Part shown: piece after piece, positions 19,078 to 28,309 of the stretch
How the letters are laid out: each line of letters starts with the position of its first letter
How positions within the stretch are numbered: the stretch's first letter is position 1
DNA from: an uncultured Collinsella sp.
GTDB taxonomy: Bacteria; Actinomycetota; Coriobacteriia; Coriobacteriales; Coriobacteriaceae
Assembly: GCA_900544095.1 (NCBI GenBank)
Contig: UQTV01000001.1
Location: forward strand, 744,001-808,000
Direction: 5' to 3'
Length of the DNA stretch: 64,000 nucleotides
Notes under the pieces: model-generated
Databases searched by the model: none
What the model was told of the DNA's origin: nothing
What the model saw: only the letters and a program-made list of their open reading frames with translations
Made by a program: the position numbers and the translations under genes

Positions 19078-21443
19078 GGATTCTCAAGCTCTTTAAAAAA
19101 CATGTCCTGGCACTGTTCGCAGCTATCGTGCTTATCGTAATCAGCTGCAACGCCGATCTGGCGCTGCCTACCTATATGAGCGACATCGTCGACGTGGGCG
19201 TGCAGCAAGGCGGTATCGCCTCGCCCGTGCCCGACACCATTCGCGCCGAATCGCTCGACGACCTCGAACTCTTTATGAGCGCCAAGGACGCCAAAGCTGC
19301 GGAGGCCGTGTTTAGCAAGGCGGACAATAACGGCATTCGAACGTACAAGGGCACCGAGGAGGAGCGTGCCGATGGAGGCAAGATTGCCGACATCATGAGC
19401 CTGCCTGAGACCGTCGTGCTCGCCTTCAACCAGGGCATCGACGCCGACTCCATGGGCGACATGACCGGCGCATCCACCGAGGCAAGCGATGGCGGCGCCG
19501 CCCAGGCCATGCCCACCCCCGAGCAGATGGCGGCGATGACGCCCGAGCAGCTCGCCGAGATGCAGCAGAAGGCCGCAGCGGCGCAGAACATGCAAAAGCA
19601 GATTGATGCCGATGGCGGTAAGATCACCATGAAGAGCCTGCGCCTAGGCGTTGAAGGCGGTCTTATCGATCAGGGCAAGCTCGTCGAGGGCGCCAACGAT
19701 ATGGCTGACAAAATGGGCTCCATGTCGGGCTCCATCGTCACCCAGCGCGCCGTGAGCTACGTGCAGGACGAGTACAAGGCACAGGGCATCGACCCCGCTG
19801 ACGTGCAGAACGCCTACCTGGGCCGCATGGCGACCACGATGTTTGGGCTGTGCCTGGTGTCGCTCGTCGCCACCATCCTGACCGGTGCCGTGGCTTCGCG
19901 TACCGCCTGCTCCATCGCCCGCGACCTGCGCCGCGAGACCTTCAATAAGGTTATGCACTTCTCGCCGGCCGAGGTGGGCAAATTTAGCCAGGCCTCGCTC
20001 ATTACCCGCTGCACCAACGACATTCAGCAGATTCAGATGGCCGCAACTCTGTTTATCCGCATGTGCCTGATGGCCCCCGTCATGGGCATCGTCGCCGTCA
20101 TGCGCGTCCTGGCCAACCACACCGGCCTTGAGTGGACCATCGCTGTGGCCATCATCGCGGTTTCGGCCGTCGTCGGCGTGCTCATGGGCCTCACCATGCC
20201 CAAGTTCAAAAAGATGCAGAGCTTTGTTGACCGCGTGAACCTTACCGCCCGTGAGCTGCTCGACGGCCTTATGCCCATCCGCTCATTCAACCGCGAGGAG
20301 CATGAGCTCGAGCGTTTTGACAAGGCTTCGCTCGACCTGATGACCACGCAGCTCTACACCAACCGCGCCATGAGCTTTATGATGCCACTCATGATGCTCG
20401 TCATGAACTGCATCACCGTGCTTATCGTCTGGTTTGGCGCGCAGGGCGTGTCCGACGGCGTGATGCAGGTCGGCAACATGATGGCGTTCATCTCCTACAC
20501 CATGCAGATCGTCATGGCGTTTATGATCCTCACCATGGTTTCGGTCATCCTGCCCCGCGCCGAGGTCGCAGCCGAGCGCGTGGAAGAGGTCATCACCTGT
20601 CCCACGAGCATCAACGACCCCGTCTCGCCCAAACTGCCCGCGGCCAGCGCGCCGCGCGGTGAGCTCACCTTCCGTGACGTGAGCTTCCAGTATCCCGATG
20701 CCCGCGCCGACGTCATTAGCGGCGTAAACTTCACCACGCACGCCGGCCAGATGCTCGGCATCATTGGTTCCACGGGCTCGGGCAAGTCCACGCTTGTACA
20801 GTTGATTCCGCGCCTGTACGACGTCACGGGCGGCAGCATTTCGCTCGACGGCATCGACGTGCGTGACATGACCCTCTCTGAGCTGCGCCGCCGCATCGGT
20901 TATATTCCGCAGCAGGGTCGTCTGTTCTCGGGTACCGTCGAGAGCAACCTCAAGTTTGCCGGCGACATGGTGAGTGACGAGGATATGCGCCAGGCAGCGC
21001 GCATCGCACAAGCCGAGGACTTTATCGCCGAGCGCGAGGACGGGTACGACTCCCCCATCAGCCAGGGTGGCTCCAATGTTTCGGGCGGTCAGCGCCAGCG
21101 TCTGGCCATCGCCCGCGCGTTGGCCAAAAAGCCCGAGGTCGTGGTGTTCGATGATTCGTTTAGCGCCCTCGACTACAAGACCGACGCGCGCCTGCGCGAA
21201 GAGCTGGCCAAAAACGTCACCGACGCCGCGCTCGTGGTCGTGGCCCAGCGCATCGCGACCATCATGCACGCCGACCAGATCATCGTGCTCGACGACGGCC
21301 ACGTAGTGGGCACCGGCACGCACGAGGAGCTGCTGCGCAGCTGCCCGGCGTACCTGGAGATCGCACAGTCACAGCTTTCCGCCGAGGAGCTGGGGCTTAC
21401 CCAAGAAGAAATTGCAGCCGTCATGGAAGGAGGCGAGCGCTAA
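19074..21443 (+). CDS. ABC exporter half with large extracytoplasmic insert and degenerate ATP site
   Basis: 789-aa type IV (TMD-NBD) exporter subunit. After TM1 (about 8-30) a ~220-residue insert precedes TM2 (about 258-280). It is Met/Gln/Ala-rich in part (TPEQMAAMTPEQLAEMQQKA). The NBD has Walker A GSTGSGKS and signature VSGGQRQR, but Walker B reads VVVFDDSFSALD (Asp instead of the catalytic Glu) and the switch is VVVAQRIATI (Gln instead of His): a non-catalytic site, as in heterodimeric exporters. Start GTG 19074 overlaps marR; the stop overlaps the next gene. Substrate unknown. Confidence 0.9.
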   Translation: MRILKLFKKHVLALFAAIVLIVISCNADLALPTYMSDIVDVGVQQGGIASPVPDTIRAESLDDLELFMSAKDAKAAEAVFSKADNNGIRTYKGTEEERADGGKIADIMSLPETVVLAFNQGIDADSMGDMTGASTEASDGGAAQAMPTPEQMAAMTPEQLAEMQQKAAAAQNMQKQIDADGGKITMKSLRLGVEGGLIDQGKLVEGANDMADKMGSMSGSIVTQRAVSYVQDEYKAQGIDPADVQNAYLGRMATTMFGLCLVSLVATILTGAVASRTACSIARDLRRETFNKVMHFSPAEVGKFSQASLITRCTNDIQQIQMAATLFIRMCLMAPVMGIVAVMRVLANHTGLEWTIAVAIIAVSAVVGVLMGLTMPKFKKMQSFVDRVNLTARELLDGLMPIRSFNREEHELERFDKASLDLMTTQLYTNRAMSFMMPLMMLVMNCITVLIVWFGAQGVSDGVMQVGNMMAFISYTMQIVMAFMILTMVSVILPRAEVAAERVEEVITCPTSINDPVSPKLPAASAPRGELTFRDVSFQYPDARADVISGVNFTTHAGQMLGIIGSTGSGKSTLVQLIPRLYDVTGGSISLDGIDVRDMTLSELRRRIGYIPQQGRLFSGTVESNLKFAGDMVSDEDMRQAARIAQAEDFIAEREDGYDSPISQGGSNVSGGQRQRLAIARALAKKPEVVVFDDSFSALDYKTDARLREELAKNVTDAALVVVAQRIATIMHADQIIVLDDGHVVGTGTHEELLRSCPAYLEIAQSQLSAEELGLTQEEIAAVMEGGER

Positions 21444-23299
21444 TGGCAGACGAGACCAAGACTCAGATTCCCAAGCCCACCCGCCAGCGTGGTCCCATGG
21501 GCCGCATGGGCGGCATGCGTCGCGGCGAAAAGGCCAAGGACTTTAAGGGCACCATGAGGCAGCTGCTCGGCTATATCGGCCAGCACAAGATTGCCGTGTT
21601 TGCCGCCGTCGCCTTTGCCGTGTGCTCGGTCATCTTTAACATTGTGGGACCCAAGGTGCTCGGCCAGGTTACGACCAAGCTGTTCGAAGGCCTGGTTGCC
21701 AAAGTCAACGGTACCGGCGATGTCGACTTTAACTGGATCGCCAAGACGCTCGGCTTTTTGCTCTGCCTGTACCTGGCGAGCTCTATCTGCAGCCTCATCC
21801 AGGGCTGGCTCATGACCGGCGTCACGCAAAAGATTTGCTACCGCATGCGCAAGGAGATCGCCGCCAAGATTGCCGTCGTGCCGATGAGCTACTTTAACGG
21901 TCACAGCAAGGGCGATGTGCTCAGCCGCATCACCAACGACGTCGATACGCTCGGCCAGTCGCTCAACCAGAGCGTGACGCAGCTCATCACGTCGGTGACG
22001 CAGATTATCGGCGTGCTCGTCATGATGCTTTCGATCAGCCTGCCGCTTACCGGCGTCACCGTGCTCACGCTGCCGGCCGCCGCGATTATCTTGACCGTAA
22101 TGATTCACTTCTCGCAGCCGTACTTCCGCGAGCAACAGCAGGTTCTGGGCGCCGTCAACGGCATTATCGAGGAGGACTTTGCCGGCCAGAACGTCATTCA
22201 GGTGTTCGACCGCGCCGAGGCCTCGATCGAAGAGTTCGACCGTCAAAACGACCGTCTCTTTATTAGTGGCTGGCGCTCGCAGTTCCTGTCGGGCCTGATG
22301 ATGCCGCTTATGAGCCTGGTGGGCAACATGGGCTACGTGGGCGTCGTCGTGGTGGGCGCACAGCTCGCGCTGACCGGCAATGCCACGCCCGGCGACATCC
22401 AGAGCTTTATCCAGTACGTTCGCAACTTTACGCAGCCCGTGCAGCAACTGGGCAACGTGAGCAACACGATGCAGTCGATGGCTGCCGCCACCGAGCGCGT
22501 CTTTGAGTTCCTGACCGCGCCCGAGGAGGAGCAGAAGGCCGACGCGCAGATTCCCGAGAAGCGCCCCGGTCACGTGGAGTTCGACCACGTCAAGTTTGGC
22601 TACACGCCCGACAAGACCATCATCCACGACTTTAGCTGCGAGGCGCAGCCCGGCCAGACCATCGCCATCGTCGGTCCCACCGGCGCCGGCAAGACCACGC
22701 TCATCAAGCTGCTGCAGCGCTTCTACGATGTGGACGACGGCTCGCTGCGTGTCGAGGGCGTCGACGTGCGCGACTGGGACCGCGCGGCGCTGCGCGGCGA
22801 GTTTGCCATGGTGCTGCAGGATACCTGGCTGTTTAACGGCACCATCCGCGAGAACATCCGCTACGGACGCCCCGACGCGAGCGATGCCGAGGTCGAGGCC
22901 GCTGCGCGCGCCGCACGCTGCGACCACTTTATTCATACGCTCGCCGGTGGCTACGACTTTATGATCAACGAGGAGGGCACCAACCTGTCGCAGGGTCAGC
23001 GCCAGCTCGTGACCATCGCCCGTGCCATTTTGGCCAACCGCCCGGCACTGATTCTGGACGAGGCGACTTCCAACGTCGATACCCGTACCGAGGAGCTCAT
23101 TCAGCGCGCCATGGATGCGCTGATGCAGGGCCGCACCAGCTTTGTCATCGCGCACCGCCTGTCCACGATCCGCAACGCCGACGTGATCTTGGTGATTCGC
23201 GACGGCGACATCGTCGAGAAGGGCACGCACGACGAGCTGCTCGCCCAGGGCGGCTTCTACGCCGACCTGTACAACTCGCAGTTCGACGAAGCGGCGTAA
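21443..23299 (+). CDS. ABC exporter half with canonical ATP site
   Basis: 618-aa partner of the preceding subunit. Six membrane helices (about 40-330), then an NBD with Walker A GPTGAGKTT, signature LSQGQRQL, Walker B LILDEATSNVD with the catalytic Glu, and H-loop VIAHRLSTI. It is therefore the catalytically competent half of the heterodimer. ATG overlaps the previous stop (TAATG), showing translational coupling. A basic, Met/Gly-rich N-terminus (GPMGRMGGMRRGEKAKDFKG) precedes TM1. Confidence 0.93.
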   Translation: MADETKTQIPKPTRQRGPMGRMGGMRRGEKAKDFKGTMRQLLGYIGQHKIAVFAAVAFAVCSVIFNIVGPKVLGQVTTKLFEGLVAKVNGTGDVDFNWIAKTLGFLLCLYLASSICSLIQGWLMTGVTQKICYRMRKEIAAKIAVVPMSYFNGHSKGDVLSRITNDVDTLGQSLNQSVTQLITSVTQIIGVLVMMLSISLPLTGVTVLTLPAAAIILTVMIHFSQPYFREQQQVLGAVNGIIEEDFAGQNVIQVFDRAEASIEEFDRQNDRLFISGWRSQFLSGLMMPLMSLVGNMGYVGVVVVGAQLALTGNATPGDIQSFIQYVRNFTQPVQQLGNVSNTMQSMAAATERVFEFLTAPEEEQKADAQIPEKRPGHVEFDHVKFGYTPDKTIIHDFSCEAQPGQTIAIVGPTGAGKTTLIKLLQRFYDVDDGSLRVEGVDVRDWDRAALRGEFAMVLQDTWLFNGTIRENIRYGRPDASDAEVEAAARAARCDHFIHTLAGGYDFMINEEGTNLSQGQRQLVTIARAILANRPALILDEATSNVDTRTEELIQRAMDALMQGRTSFVIAHRLSTIRNADVILVIRDGDIVEKGTHDELLAQGGFYADLYNSQFDEAA

Positions 23300-23329
23300 A
23301 AACCGGCGGCAAACAACCGCAATGCCAAG

Positions 23330-23365
23330 AAAACGGGGGCGCAGGACAACCTGCACCCCCGTTTT
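23330..23365. terminator. Bidirectional terminator after the ABC exporter operon
   Basis: AAAACGGGGGCGCAGG-ACAA-CCTGCACCCCCGTTTT, perfect 16-bp arms apart from one mismatch, with A- and T-runs at the ends. Just after the exporter stop. Confidence 0.85.
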
Positions 23366-23880
23366 GTATCCTTCGAGCCTCGAAACGCCTTCCCTGAGAC
23401 CTCACTGACGGCGCTTTCCAGACCCCGTGGGCAAAAAAGGGCAAATATGAGTACTGTTACCTTTTTAGTAACAGCCAAAACCGCCTCAAATGCCGCTCCC
23501 ACGGCTTACACGCGTCCCTAAATTGATCAAACAACACCATAGCGGACTTATATGTGTTTGCGTTAATGAACATATTTTGCTGTTATGTCTATTATTTTGC
23601 GAAGGCAATATGATACTAAGATAGCAACCGTACTCATATTTGGCATTTTTTGCCCACAGGGTATTTCCTAGGGAACCGACAACAGCCTTAGGGTCCCGCG
23701 CGGCGCCGCTCCCTCCCGGCATCCGCCGACGTTTACCCAGATAAAACCTGCCAAAATAAACCTGTCCCTTTTTGGTAGGTTTCGGGGTGACAAGGGCTTG
23801 CACTTTAGCGTGCGACAGCGGATAATGCCGAGCATTCGACAATACGCTTATTGCTCTTTCTATAGATTGAGGAGACCCCT
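23366..23880. other. Intergenic region before DAHP synthase
   Basis: No gene supported. It holds one copy (23731-23783) of a dispersed repeat that recurs inverted at 30678-30726; otherwise I see no riboswitch-like fold or leader peptide rich in aromatic residues. Confidence 0.5.
23731..23783. repeat. Dispersed hairpin repeat, copy 1
   Basis: Starts GTTTACCCAGATAAAACCTG and continues CCAAAATAAACCTGTCCCTT then TTTGGTAGG. Nearly identical to the reverse complement of 30678-30726. The internal CCTGCCAAAA / TTTTTGGTAGG arms can pair. Confidence 0.75.
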
Positions 23881-24912
23881 ATGGCCATGGAATTCAAACG
23901 CAGGCTGCCGATCCCCATGGAGATCCGCGAGGAAATGCCACTTTCTGCCGAGCTTACCGCCAAAAAGCAGGCATTTGACGCCGAGGTCGCCAAAGTCTTT
24001 ACCGGCGAGGACGCACGTAAGGTGCTCATCATCGGCCCGTGCTCTGCCGACCGCGAGGATTCGGTGCTCGAGTATATGAACCGACTGGCCAAGACCGCCG
24101 AAGAGGTCAAGGACAAGCTCATCATCATTCCGCGCGTCTACACCAATAAGCCGCGCACCAAGGGCACCGGCTACAAGGGTCTTCTGCACAACCCCAACCC
24201 CGAGGCTCCCGACGACCTGCTCGAGGGCGTCAAGGCCATCCGCCACATGCACCTGCGCGTCATCGAGGAGACCGGCTTCTTCACCGCCGATGAGATGCTC
24301 TACCCGTCCAACTACCAATACCTCGTTGACCTGCTGAGCTATGTTGCCGTGGGCGCACGCTCGGTCGAAAACCAGGAGCATCGCCTGGTGTCGAGCGGCA
24401 TTTCGGTACCCGTCGGCATGAAGAATCCCACTGCCGGCTCTACCACCGTTATGCTCAACTCCATTTACGCCGCTCAGGCGCACCAGAGCTTCATCTTCCG
24501 CAACTGGGAGGTCGAATGCGACGGCAATCCGCTCGCGCACGCCGTTATGCGTGGTTACATCGGTCTCGATGGGCGCACCTACCCCAACTACCACTACGAG
24601 CACCTGGAGCGCCTGGCCGAGCGCTATACCGAGCATGCCGGTTACGCCAACCCGGCGGCGGTCATCGACTGCAACCACGACAACTCGGGCAAGCGTCCGC
24701 TGGAGCAGTATCGCATTTGCAAGGAGGTACTCGACAGCTGCCGCCGCAACGAGTCCATCTCCAAGCTGGTCAAGGGCTTTATGATCGAGTCCTACCTGGA
24801 GGACGGCAACCAGCCGGTCGACGGCGGTGTCTTTGGCAAGTCGATCACCGACCCGTGCCTGGGCTGGGAAAAGACCGACTACCTCATCCACGAAATCGCG
24901 GAACGTATTTAG
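23881..24912 (+). CDS. 3-deoxy-7-phosphoheptulonate (DAHP) synthase, class I
   Basis: 343 aa; condenses phosphoenolpyruvate and erythrose-4-phosphate in the first shikimate-pathway step. Class I AroF/G/H motifs: IIGPCSADREDSVLEYMNRL, PRVYTNKPRTKGTGYKGLLH (PEP-binding), GARSVENQEHR, SGISVPVGMKNPTAGS, VIDCNHDNSGK and metal-ligand region near GFMIESYLEDGNQ. ATG 23881 follows GAGGAG by 6 nt. It is a stand-alone gene closed by a hairpin at its stop; the feedback specificity (Tyr/Phe/Trp) cannot be told. Confidence 0.93.
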   Translation: MAMEFKRRLPIPMEIREEMPLSAELTAKKQAFDAEVAKVFTGEDARKVLIIGPCSADREDSVLEYMNRLAKTAEEVKDKLIIIPRVYTNKPRTKGTGYKGLLHNPNPEAPDDLLEGVKAIRHMHLRVIEETGFFTADEMLYPSNYQYLVDLLSYVAVGARSVENQEHRLVSSGISVPVGMKNPTAGSTTVMLNSIYAAQAHQSFIFRNWEVECDGNPLAHAVMRGYIGLDGRTYPNYHYEHLERLAERYTEHAGYANPAAVIDCNHDNSGKRPLEQYRICKEVLDSCRRNESISKLVKGFMIESYLEDGNQPVDGGVFGKSITDPCLGWEKTDYLIHEIAERI

Positions 24913-24939
24913 TTACGCGGTTTTACCAAACCGCGTAAC
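24912..24939 (+). terminator. Hairpin at the DAHP synthase stop
   Basis: GTTACGCGGTTT-TACC-AAACCGCGTAAC, a perfect 12-bp stem starting inside the stop codon. No T-run, but very stable. Confidence 0.6.
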
Positions 24940-24952
24940 GGCTCGACGCTGC

Positions 24953-25051
24953 AAACCCGCCAGGGCGGCAATCTGCCTTTCAACTTCGGCGGCATGATCA
25001 AAAGATCGATGCCGCCTCGTTTCAAGGCACCTTGCTCGCTCTGGCGGGTTT
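24953..25051. repeat. Nested inverted repeat downstream of DAHP synthase
   Basis: Arms AAACCCGCCAG (24953-24963) and CTGGCGGGTTT (25041-25051) enclose GGCGGCATGATC / GATCGATGCCGCC (24988-25016). Two-level hairpin of the kind seen after other genes here, followed by a T-rich run (GACGTTTTTT), so termination is likely. Confidence 0.65.
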
Positions 25052-25124
25052 TCGCTGACGTTTTTTCGACCTGCATTGTTGCCAAGGTTGGCACCAATGA
25101 CTAATGCGGTAACTAGCTACGTCG

Positions 25125-25256
25125 GTCCGCTTGACCGGCTGGGTTTCCGAGGTGCCCCAGGTCGCCGCGAGAGAGGAGCGAAGCGTACTTTGGTACGCGA
25201 GCGACGGTTTGAGCGGCGAGATGGGGTGCCTCGGGAAGCCGGACGATTAAGCGGAC
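25125..25256. repeat. Imperfect nested inverted repeat overlapping the 3' end of the agmatine deiminase gene
   Basis: Arms 25125-25168 and 25213-25256 (about 44 nt each, with several mismatches) flank an inner GCGTAC-TTTG-GTACGC hairpin. The right arm covers the stop codon of the deiminase gene (25247), so the element has encroached on, or co-evolved with, the coding end. Confidence 0.6.
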
Positions 25257-26452
25257 GGTTCCTGCTGCGTAATGCAGTGGATATTTCCACCACCGAAGAC
25301 GACCTGCTCGGACTGAACGCCGACGCACTTGTAGACGCCCTCGCCCCAGACCTCGTCGTAGATCTTCTGGAGCGTGTCAACGGCAAGCTGATCGTTCTCG
25401 TCGCCGTACTGCGGGACGATAACGCCGTGGTTGGTGACCAGGTAGTTCATGTAGGAGGCGATCAGCGGCTCGTCAGCAACGCGCGGCTCGGCGTTCTCGT
25501 CGGCGTCGATGGTGTCGCAGGAAGCCTGGTCCATGAACAGCGGGTTCACAGGCATGCAGAGCTTGTAGACCTTCATCTTGCAGCCCTTGGCGTCAACGGC
25601 GTTGGAAAGGGTCTCGTAGACAGCATGGCACTGCTCGTAGAACGGATACTCGGGATCGTCAGTCCAGATGCAGGCCATGACGCCCGGAGCGATGAACGTG
25701 GCGACGTCATCGATGTGACCGTTGGTCTCCTCGGGGTCGATGCCCTCCTTGACCCAGATGACCTTCTCGACACCCAGATAATCCTTGAGGTGTTCGTCCA
25801 TATAGGCGCGAAGTTCCTCGCTCCAGGGCTCGAACTTCCTCTTGAACTTGGGCCAGATGGACTCGGGATCCTCTTCCTCCTCCAGAACCGCAGAGCAGGT
25901 GCGGCCCGGGGAAAGCAGGCACTGGTCGGTCACGACCACGGTACCTTCGCCGTCGACGGTGATGGAACCGCCCTCGAGGATCATGTCATCGGGACGATAA
26001 CGACGACAGCCGGAAAGCTCAGCCATCTTAAGGGCGATCTGCTCGTCCTTGTCCCACGGGAAGTACAGGCCGTCGACAAGACCGCCATAAGCGTTGAAGT
26101 GCCAGTGGTTGGCGCGCTTATCGCCCTTGCCGTTGATAACAAAAGTGGCAGCGGTGTCGCGGAACCAAGCGTCGTCGGTGGTCATCTCGATAACGGTAAC
26201 GTTCTCGTCTTCCTCAAAGACGGCCTTGCAGTTGGCGTAGTCGGCCTGATTGACGCATATGGTAACCGGAGTGAACTCGGCAATAGCGCGAGCGATGGCG
26301 GCATACTGCTTCTGAGCCGGCTTGGCGCCATGGGCCCAGGTATCGGTGCGATGGGGCCAGCCCATCCACACGCGATCCTGCGGAGCGAACTCAGCAGGCA
26401 TAAAGTAGCCGTCGGCCTTAGGGGTGGACTCGGACTCGGTGATCGTACGCAT
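25247..26452 (-). CDS. aguA: Agmatine deiminase
   Basis: 401-aa enzyme of the guanidino-group-modifying family; hydrolyses agmatine to N-carbamoylputrescine and ammonia. Family motifs: VWMGWPHRTDTW, DDAWFRDTAATFVIN, LEGGSITVDGEGTVVVTDQC and NGHIDDVATFIAPG, plus the catalytic cysteine in GGGNIHCITQQ (about Cys393). The frame is open to 26617, but GGAGGAAATCTT precedes ATG 26452 and the N-terminus then fits the family. Last of three genes (aguB, aguD, aguA) on this strand, after a 285-bp gap. Confidence 0.93.
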   Translation of the reverse strand: MRTITESESTPKADGYFMPAEFAPQDRVWMGWPHRTDTWAHGAKPAQKQYAAIARAIAEFTPVTICVNQADYANCKAVFEEDENVTVIEMTTDDAWFRDTAATFVINGKGDKRANHWHFNAYGGLVDGLYFPWDKDEQIALKMAELSGCRRYRPDDMILEGGSITVDGEGTVVVTDQCLLSPGRTCSAVLEEEEDPESIWPKFKRKFEPWSEELRAYMDEHLKDYLGVEKVIWVKEGIDPEETNGHIDDVATFIAPGVMACIWTDDPEYPFYEQCHAVYETLSNAVDAKGCKMKVYKLCMPVNPLFMDQASCDTIDADENAEPRVADEPLIASYMNYLVTNHGVIVPQYGDENDQLAVDTLQKIYDEVWGEGVYKCVGVQSEQVVFGGGNIHCITQQEPSA

Positions 26453-26737
26453 AAGATTTCCTCCAAATCGAACGATCGCTTGCTGCAGGCGGATTACCCG
26501 CAGCCTAAAACCAAGAGGTGGCGGACGCCCGTTCCCCGGCAAAGGTCGGGGCGCCCGGCGCCAGTTTTCACGGAGTCGCACCGGCAAGCGACGACGTAAC
26601 CTGGCGCGCGGAGACAAAACGCACGAAGGATACGGAAGAGAGATTGGGGCGGGCGGTGGTTACCAGAGTTATCGTTCACACCCACCCCGGGGAATGGTCG
26701 AGTAGCGAGGAGGGTTGGAGCCCCGAATCCGGGTGCT
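26453..26737. other. Gap between aguD and aguA
   Basis: No gene. A nested hairpin is visible at about 26558-26608 (GGCGCCAG ... CTGGCGC enclosing GTCGC-ACCGGCAA-GCGAC). It may stabilise or separate the two cistrons. Confidence 0.35.
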
Positions 26738-28177
26738 CTAGTCCTCTTCGGCCTCGGCGGCCTCCTCAGCGAGACGCTGAGCAGCCAGCTCGGGGGTGAG
26801 ACCCTTGTACTCGGTCTCGCGACCCTTAGCACTGACGACGCGGACAACCTCGCCAATAAGCAAAAGCACGATGAAGATAACGATCATCGGGACCTTATCG
26901 CCAATCTCATCGACAGAGAACGGAATCAGCGTTGCAACGATAGCCAGAATCAGCTCGATGCAGGGAATAGCCAGCATGACCTTCATCATGGCACCCTTAA
27001 ACGGGAACGTGAAGATGCGCTCGCGGTTCGGGTCGTTCTTGCGAAGGTTGAGGAACGCCGGGAACATCGGGATATAAGTGAGCAGCAGAAAGACGACGGA
27101 GGTGCCGAAGAGCATCCAGAAAACACCGTTGGAGATGGCGTCAATGGGAACCAGCTGCAGGCACAGCACCAGGGAGGCAACGATGGCGTTGACCAGGTTG
27201 GCGCCGTTGGGCATATCGTCATCCGAGATCATCGAGGCAAAGACCTTGGGCATGTTGCCGTGCTCGGCAGCGTAGCGAGCAACGGAGTTGACACCAAAGG
27301 ACCAAGCAGCCATGTTGGCAAACAGGGTGATCAGGAAGGCGATGCAGATGATCTTAAAGATCATGGAGTCGCCCACCATGGTCTGGACAGCGTAGATCAT
27401 GCCGTAGTCGGGATCGATGGAATCGGCCGGCACAGCAGCGCCGATGCCAAAACCAGCGAACAGGTAGATCACGGCGATAGACAGGCCGCCAACGATGATA
27501 GCCTTGGGGATATCGCGAGCGGGATCGGCCATATCGTCGGTCATGGTGCAGATGACCTCGAAGCCCATGAAGTTAAAGATGATGATCGACAGGTAGCCGA
27601 GCGCGTTGGTGTTGGTGAGCTCGGGCAGGAAGGTGGTAGCGGACATGTCGTTCGCAAAACCGTTCTCCATGGCATACCAAATACCCAAAGCGCCGACGAT
27701 AACGGCAACGGCAACCTTGATGATGGCGCCGCCGTTCAGGACCCACTCGGAGTCGGCCGCCTTGGAGCGACCCATGAGGTAGACGATCCACACAAAGGCA
27801 AGATCGATACCCAACTTGGCGATCAGATTGAACTCGACGCCAAAGACCATGCCCAGAATGTCGGGGAACATGGTAGCCAGCGAGGCGATCCACAGCGGGT
27901 AGTTAACCCAGTAGTAGTACGAGATGCGGGCGCCCCACTTGTCGCCCAGGCCATCACGTACCCAGTCGTAAATGCCGCCCTCGCCGTCATAGGTGGTGCC
28001 GAGCTCGGCAACGACCATGCCATAAGGGAGCAGGAAGGTCAGGATCAGGAAGATCCACCAGAAGAACTGCTGGTTGCCAATGGCAGCAGCGGGAGCGGCG
28101 GCCTCGCAAACGAAGACGACGCAGATGATGGTCGAAATGACCGTCAAGAAGGAAAGCTTCTTCTTTCCGTCGCTCAT
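26738..28177 (-). CDS. aguD: Amino acid/polyamine antiporter, probable agmatine:putrescine exchanger
   Basis: 479-aa APC-superfamily transporter with about 12 membrane helices. N-terminal LSFLTVISTIICVVFVCEAA and the glycine-rich TTYDGEGGIYDWVRDGLGDK are typical of antiporters such as AguD, AdiC and GadC. Its position between aguB and aguA supports exchange of external agmatine for putrescine. AAGGAG lies before ATG 28177. The C-terminus is acidic (AEEAAEAEED). Confidence 0.88.
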   Translation of the reverse strand: MSDGKKKLSFLTVISTIICVVFVCEAAAPAAAIGNQQFFWWIFLILTFLLPYGMVVAELGTTYDGEGGIYDWVRDGLGDKWGARISYYYWVNYPLWIASLATMFPDILGMVFGVEFNLIAKLGIDLAFVWIVYLMGRSKAADSEWVLNGGAIIKVAVAVIVGALGIWYAMENGFANDMSATTFLPELTNTNALGYLSIIIFNFMGFEVICTMTDDMADPARDIPKAIIVGGLSIAVIYLFAGFGIGAAVPADSIDPDYGMIYAVQTMVGDSMIFKIICIAFLITLFANMAAWSFGVNSVARYAAEHGNMPKVFASMISDDDMPNGANLVNAIVASLVLCLQLVPIDAISNGVFWMLFGTSVVFLLLTYIPMFPAFLNLRKNDPNRERIFTFPFKGAMMKVMLAIPCIELILAIVATLIPFSVDEIGDKVPMIVIFIVLLLIGEVVRVVSAKGRETEYKGLTPELAAQRLAEEAAEAEED

Positions 28178-28309
28178 GATGAGCTCCTTCGCTCAGTCTT
28201 GGACAAATCGAGACCCTTAAGATATTAAGACAATTGCCAAGCCTCGGTGAGCGGGCGACAGGAGACGAGCATCCGCCGCCCGCAAACGCGCTTTTAGAAG
28301 CCTTGAGGC

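Noticed and set aside
21440..23356. 638-aa antisense frame opposite the second ABC exporter gene
   Set aside because: Shadow translation; the plus-strand gene has all ABC motifs.
23486..23842. 118-aa frame in the gap before DAHP synthase
   Set aside because: Composition unlike a protein, no Shine-Dalgarno, spans a dispersed hairpin repeat (23731-23783).
23366..23880. Aromatic amino acid attenuator or riboswitch before DAHP synthase
   Set aside because: No Trp/Phe/Tyr-rich leader peptide and no T-box or other recognisable fold was seen.
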